Below the pieces are notes generated by a model. It had not been told where the DNA came from. It saw nothing but the letters and a program-made list of their open reading frames with translations, and did not search any database. Of a DNA stretch of 64,000 nucleotides, positions 60,304-64,000 are shown one piece after another. The stretch covers positions 1 to 64,000 of the forward strand of contig JAAFJN010000027.1 in the NCBI GenBank assembly GCA_013298845.1, given 5' to 3'. This DNA comes from Chitinophagales bacterium (lineage in GTDB: Bacteria > Bacteroidota > Bacteroidia > Chitinophagales > Saprospiraceae). How positions within the stretch are numbered: the first letter of the stretch is position 1; every line of letters starts with the position of its first letter. The position numbers and the translations under genes were made by a program.

Positions 60304-60342
60304 GCCCTGTTTTGACTTAGTGCTAAAACAGGGCATTTTTTT
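60304..60342 (+). terminator. Rho-independent terminator
   Basis: GCCCTGTTTT (60304-60313) pairs perfectly with AAAACAGGGC (60325-60334), followed by a T-run. It follows the TonB receptor and precedes the convergent ABC transporter end. Confidence 0.92.
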
Positions 60343-60352
60343 GTCCAATAAA

Positions 60353-62173
60353 CTACTGATACCCTTTGGCTTGCAAATGAAACAACTCGGCGTATTTGCC
60401 ATTTTTTTCAATGAGTTCGGCGTGGCTGCCGTATTCGAGCATTTGTCCGTATTCGAGGAAAAGAATGCGGTCGGCCATCCGGACGGTGCTGAACCGGTGG
60501 CTGATGAGTACCGCCGATTTGCCTTTCATCAGTTCGGCAAAACGCACAAAAACCTCGTGTTCGGCGCGGGCATCCAGGGCAGCGGTGGGTTCGTCGAGAA
60601 TAATCAACTGGGCATCGCGCATGTAAGCGCGGGCGAGGGCCACTTTTTGCCATTGTCCGCCGGATAGTTCCACGCCATCGGAGAAGCGTTTGCCGAGCAT
60701 TTGGTCGTATTTGTGGGGTAATTTTTCAATAACGGCATCGGCGAGGCTTTTTTCGGCCGAGTTTTCAATCAATGACCGGTCTTTAATCTCCTCAATGTTC
60801 CCAATGGCAATATTTTCGGAAGCCGTAAACATAAACCGCACGTAATCCTGGAAAATTACCCCGATTTGTTGGCGCAAATCTTCCGGGTTGTATTCGCGCA
60901 GGTCGCGACCATCGAGCAAAATACGCCCTTCGGAGGGTTCGTACAACCGGGCCAGCAGTTTGACCAGGGTAGTTTTTCCCGCGCCATTTTCACCCACCAA
61001 GGCCAGTTTTTCGCCGGGTTGCAGGGTAAAGTTCAGGCCGCGCAAAGCCCATTTTTCCGATTCGGGGTATTTAAAACCCACATTTTCAAATACAAAACCT
61101 TGCTGCACCGGCCGGGGCACCAGCGCGTCACCCGTGCCTTTTTGTTCAAAAGTGGGTTTCATTTCCAAAAAGTCAAACAAATCCTGTAGGTAAAGCGCCA
61201 TTTCACCAATACGCGAAAAACGGTTAACAATGGCCTGCAAATACGATTGGGTCCGGTTAAAAGCCCCCGCCAAAAACGTCAGGGTACCCACCGTAATGGC
61301 CCCGACTACCGCCTGCCAAATCACAAATGCGTAGGCTCCGTAATAACTCACCGTGCCCAAAGCGCTGAACAAACTGCCCCAGGCAGCCCGGCGCAGGGCC
61401 AACTTTCGGTTGGCTTTGTAATATTCCATACTAATGCGCTCAAAACGATTGGACAAAAAGTCTTGCAAACCAAAAATTTTGACCTCTTTGGCGGTTTCGT
61501 TGCTCGCCCCGATAAAGCGCAGATAGTCCAGTTCGCGGCGTTGGGGTGTCCAGGAACGCGATAACGAATACGAATCGTTGTTAAACTTGGTTTCGCCGAT
61601 AAACGAAGGAATAACGGCAATCACCAAAATGAGAATCAACCAGGGGTTAAAACTTAATAAACCAATGCTCAAAAACACAATGGTAATAATGTCCTGCGCC
61701 TGCATGAGCACCAAGGTCATGAGGGCAGTGCGACCGGCGGTTTGGGAACGCGCCCGTTCGAGTTTATCGTAAAAAGTGGCATCTTCAAACTGGTACAAAT
61801 CGAGCGTGGCAGCGTGGCGAATAATCCGCACCGAAGAGTCATTATTGACCAAATCGCTCAATAAACTGTCGCTCAATGTAATGCCACGGCCCAACAAACT
61901 GGACAATACGGCCAGGGCACCTTCGGCGGCCAGCCAGTACCATATTGTACTGTAGGCGGCCCAACCCGGCGCAGTCCCGGCCGATACATTGGTGGCGGCA
62001 ATGACTTCATCAATAATTTCTTTGCCCACGTACAACATCAAGAGGGGAATTACCGACTGAAAGAGGCGTAATGCCGCGTGCCAAAGCGTGAGGGAAGGGC
62101 TAACCTCCCAAATCATGCCAAAAAAGCGCGGCAGATTTCCGAGGGATTTGAGTTGGTCGGTTATAGAGGGCAT
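60353..62173 (-). CDS. ABC exporter (fused permease and ATPase)
   Basis: A 606-residue half-transporter of the ABCB/MsbA type. An N-terminal membrane domain with about six helices (about 25-330) precedes an ATPase domain (about 360-605) with Walker A VGENGAGKTTLVK, Q-loop VIFQDYVRF, signature VELSGGQWQKVALARA, Walker B LIILDEPTAALD and H-loop LISHRFST. The open frame extends to 62458, but the ATG at 62173 (MPSITDQLKSLG) gives the standard length and avoids overlap with the radical SAM gene. It exports an unknown lipid, peptide or drug and must dimerise. The radical SAM gene lies 97 bases upstream on the same strand. Confidence 0.92.
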   Translation of the reverse strand: MPSITDQLKSLGNLPRFFGMIWEVSPSLTLWHAALRLFQSVIPLLMLYVGKEIIDEVIAATNVSAGTAPGWAAYSTIWYWLAAEGALAVLSSLLGRGITLSDSLLSDLVNNDSSVRIIRHAATLDLYQFEDATFYDKLERARSQTAGRTALMTLVLMQAQDIITIVFLSIGLLSFNPWLILILVIAVIPSFIGETKFNNDSYSLSRSWTPQRRELDYLRFIGASNETAKEVKIFGLQDFLSNRFERISMEYYKANRKLALRRAAWGSLFSALGTVSYYGAYAFVIWQAVVGAITVGTLTFLAGAFNRTQSYLQAIVNRFSRIGEMALYLQDLFDFLEMKPTFEQKGTGDALVPRPVQQGFVFENVGFKYPESEKWALRGLNFTLQPGEKLALVGENGAGKTTLVKLLARLYEPSEGRILLDGRDLREYNPEDLRQQIGVIFQDYVRFMFTASENIAIGNIEEIKDRSLIENSAEKSLADAVIEKLPHKYDQMLGKRFSDGVELSGGQWQKVALARAYMRDAQLIILDEPTAALDARAEHEVFVRFAELMKGKSAVLISHRFSTVRMADRILFLEYGQMLEYGSHAELIEKNGKYAELFHLQAKGYQ

Positions 62174-62270
62174 GGTTGCGGGTATTTTTCTAGATCTTCG
62201 AGAAGGAATCATAAAGGGATAATAAACGGGCGTTGCCACCCGCGATGATAGATGTGTACCAAAGACAATA

Positions 62271-63293
62271 CTAGCGGTAGGGCGAGCACCCTTCGGTACA
62301 ATTGGTACAAATGTCAATTTTGTCGCGTCCGGCCAAAATGGCTTTCCGGAACGCCTGATAAGCGCTGCCCTGCCACAAGGAGCGGAATGAAGCCTGGCGC
62401 AAATCGCCGAGCCGGTGCGTGGCGTCTTTGTCAAAACAGCAGGGGACGACCATGCCATCCCAGGTGATAACGCAGGCGTGCCATAGTTTCCAGCAGTGGT
62501 TGGCCAGGGCGTGTTTTACCGTCCAGGTACCGTCTTTTTGCATCCGGTAACGGGCGTATTTTTCTTGCGTAGGAATGAGCGGATTGCCGTTTTCGTAGTC
62601 GTACACCTGCGCCGATTTGAGTTTCACTTCATCCACCCCGATTTCTTTGGCCAGGCGATAAATTTCGGGAATCTGGTGTTCGTTGGGGCGCACCACCAAA
62701 AATTGAAAAATCACGTGCGGGTGACTGGCATTCAGTTCTTTTTTCCATTTAATAATGTTCCGCGCTCCTTGCAACACGTGTTCCAGATTCCCCCCGATTC
62801 GGTACTGCTCGTACGTTTCCTGGGTTGTTCCGTCCACGCTGATGATGAGCCGATCGAGGCCACTTTCGATGGTTTTTCGGGCGTTTTCGTCGTTTAAAAA
62901 ATGGCCATTGGTGCTGGTAATGGTGTAGATGCCCCGGTCGTGGGCGTATTTCACCATGTCCAAAAATTTGGGATTGATGTAGGGTTCGCCCTGAAAATAA
63001 AAAATCAGGCACATCAGTCTTTGGTGCAGTTCGTCGATGGTTTTTCGAAAAAAATCTTCGCGCAGGTTACCCGTGTCGCGGGTAAAGGAGCGCAACCCGG
63101 AGGGGCACTCGGGGCAGCGTAAATTGCAAGCCGTAGTAGGCTCAATGCTGATGGTAATGGGGAGACCCCATTGAACTGGTTTTTTTAGCCAACGGGTGAT
63201 GTAATAAGAACTAAAGACCAGTCCGGCGTTGTATAAGCGAAGTATTGTGAGTTTAGAAATAAACCGAATACTATCTTTTATGTTTATTTGCAT
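62271..63293 (-). CDS. Radical SAM/SPASM domain protein
   Basis: A 340-residue radical SAM enzyme. The [4Fe-4S] motif is CNLRCPECPSG (CxxxCxxC), and GEPYINPKFLDM fits the GGEP-type SAM-binding motif. The C-terminal SPASM-like region carries cysteines in CWKLWHACVITWDGMVVPCCF and CTNCTEGC that would bind auxiliary clusters. The ATG at 63293 is preferred to 63323 because a -7 box lies between the two. An ABC exporter follows, reminiscent of peptide-maturation loci, but no precursor peptide gene is visible. Substrate unknown. Confidence 0.87.
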   Translation of the reverse strand: MQINIKDSIRFISKLTILRLYNAGLVFSSYYITRWLKKPVQWGLPITISIEPTTACNLRCPECPSGLRSFTRDTGNLREDFFRKTIDELHQRLMCLIFYFQGEPYINPKFLDMVKYAHDRGIYTITSTNGHFLNDENARKTIESGLDRLIISVDGTTQETYEQYRIGGNLEHVLQGARNIIKWKKELNASHPHVIFQFLVVRPNEHQIPEIYRLAKEIGVDEVKLKSAQVYDYENGNPLIPTQEKYARYRMQKDGTWTVKHALANHCWKLWHACVITWDGMVVPCCFDKDATHRLGDLRQASFRSLWQGSAYQAFRKAILAGRDKIDICTNCTEGCSPYR

Positions 63294-63300
63294 GGGAGCG

Positions 63301-63308
63301 CAAAGGTA
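63301..63308 (-). promoter_or_regulatory. Bacteroidota -7 box (TACCTTTG), near-leaderless
   Basis: CAAAGGTA on the plus strand lies 7 bases upstream of the radical SAM ATG at 63293, so the message would have almost no leader. Confidence 0.55.
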
Positions 63309-63337
63309 CTTAATAATTGGCATTCGGGATTTTGTTG

Positions 63338-63345
63338 TACCTTTG
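63338..63345 (+). promoter_or_regulatory. Bacteroidota -7 box (TACCTTTG)
   Basis: TACCTTTG with a TTGG 18 bases upstream. It faces the partial gene at 63451 and is divergent from the previous box. Confidence 0.55.
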
Positions 63346-63450
63346 TGCCAGTCATTTATGTGTAGTTTTCTTCCTGAACCGGTTATTTATTTTAATCCAT
63401 TAAGAGGCATGTTGTTCACCCCAAAGGCATAGCACTGTAATATTTAACAA

Positions 63451-64000
63451 ATGACCCAGTTTAACATTTTTATCTTCGTGCTAATGTCTTTTGCGGCATT
63501 AGCGCAACCGACCCCACGTATCGCAATTTTGGCCCAACAGACGCACGCTACCTGCGCCCGTTCCGATGATGCGATCATTACCATTACCATTTTAGAGGGT
63601 GAGGCACCGGCCGTAATACAATGGAACAACACCACCGAATCGCTGTTTGGAGCGGCTATTATTCCCACTTCGGGCGATCCGTTTCATCTTTCCGGACTAA
63701 AACCGGGCAATTACAAGGTTTATATTTCCAATACCGTGGGCGCCGACACCGCTTTTTCGTTGGTATTAAAGGCCCCGCCGCTGCTGGAATATAAAATAAC
63801 ATTTGAAGCCGAAAAGTGTTTCAGGGCAAACACGGCTTTTATCAGTATTGATACAATATTTGGCGGGATACCACCTTACTCGGCTCGAATCAATAATGTC
63901 CCAGAACCCGATTTTCGCTGGGAAAACCTCGAAGCGGGTACGTATTTTATCGAAATGGAAGATGCCGTGGGGTGCATCCGGGAAGATGCCGTTATTTTAC
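63451..64000 (+). CDS. Secreted SprB-repeat protein, partial (cut by window end)
   Basis: An open frame of 183 codons that continues past the window. It begins MTQFNIFIFVLMSFAALAQP, a signal peptide, then shows SprB/adhesin-type repeat features: an Ig-like segment with a Cys (HATCARSDDAIITITILEG), LSGLKPGNYKVYISNTVGAD, then IFGGIPPYSARIN, LEAGTYFIEMEDAVGC. The GG-x-PPY and AGTY-x-I-x-D-x-GC pattern is the same as in the metallopeptidase at 3115. It is probably a large surface protein with a T9SS tail beyond the edge. It has its own promoter. Confidence 0.8.
   Translation, partial: MTQFNIFIFVLMSFAALAQPTPRIAILAQQTHATCARSDDAIITITILEGEAPAVIQWNNTTESLFGAAIIPTSGDPFHLSGLKPGNYKVYISNTVGADTAFSLVLKAPPLLEYKITFEAEKCFRANTAFISIDTIFGGIPPYSARINNVPEPDFRWENLEAGTYFIEMEDAVGCIREDAVIL

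Noticed and set aside
62174-63293. RiPP-type peptide biosynthesis locus (radical SAM plus ABC exporter)
   Set aside because: No precursor peptide frame is visible in the gap or upstream, the transporter lacks a peptidase domain, and the radical SAM protein fits a broad SPASM group.

Overview
The window looks like chromosomal DNA of a Bacteroidota bacterium, most likely of the Saprospiria (Saprospiraceae) type. The evidence is a SusC/SusD pair, several proteins with type IX secretion (T9SS) C-terminal sorting domains, SprB-type repeats, a fused LpxC-FabZ enzyme, and the Bacteroidota promoter box TAnnTTTG in front of many genes. No rRNA, tRNA or CRISPR array was recognised. Coding strands alternate in short operons. 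Most genes are housekeeping or envelope genes; accessory material is concentrated at about 8.5-11.2, 28-33, 41-44 and 46-50 kb.

Layout. 0-8.5 kb: glyA, a 3'-truncated methylmalonyl-CoA mutase small subunit, and a giant secreted metallopeptidase with SprB repeats and a T9SS tail. 8.5-11.2 kb: an accessory island with a nested palindrome, an AbiEii-like nucleotidyltransferase paired with an unknown protein, and a beheaded NADAR gene joined to the end of btaB. 11.1-16.4 kb: btaA-btaB for betaine lipid, a small exported protein, an unknown protein, a nitroreductase and a 2-oxoacid dehydrogenase E2. 16.5-20.4 kb: lysoplasmalogenase, ammonium transporter and an outer-membrane porin. 20.4-28.2 kb: rhodanese, PASTA protein, then lpxD divergent from accA, lpxC-fabZ, lpxA and a glycosyltransferase, followed by a sugar nucleotidyltransferase. 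28.2-34.2 kb: an operon of a membrane-anchored exported protein, a CHAT-protease lipoprotein with TPRs, and a class V aminotransferase, behind a promoter bracketed by a perfect inverted repeat. 34.2-41.1 kb: a histidine kinase, an aldehyde dehydrogenase/DUF779 operon with a divergent AraC regulator, a receiver-CRP fusion, and dinB, which seems to need a non-canonical start codon. 41.0-47.4 kb: three paralogous small secreted NTF2-like proteins (one decayed by frameshifts), a spermidine-synthase-like protein, a miniature T9SS-tail protein, a PorE-like OmpA protein, and a RAYT transposase beside a four-copy REP-rich array. 47.5-54.9 kb: a polysaccharide-uptake locus made of a SusF-like T9SS protein divergent from SusC and a SusD that carries SusF-like modules. 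54.9-64 kb: GH3-family protein, LpxH-like phosphatase, TonB receptor, ABC exporter, radical SAM/SPASM protein, and the beginning of another SprB-repeat protein that runs off the window.

Working together: the lpx genes, accA, fabZ and the LpxH-like enzyme supply lipid A and fatty acids. btaAB suggests a phosphorus-free membrane lipid. The Sus genes and the TonB receptor serve nutrient uptake. The T9SS-tailed proteins rely on a secretion machine of which only a PorE-like component may be encoded here. The strongest candidates for something undescribed are the nucleotidyltransferase pair at 8986-10628 and the CHAT protease operon at 28285-34160. All functions are read from sequence motifs without database searches.
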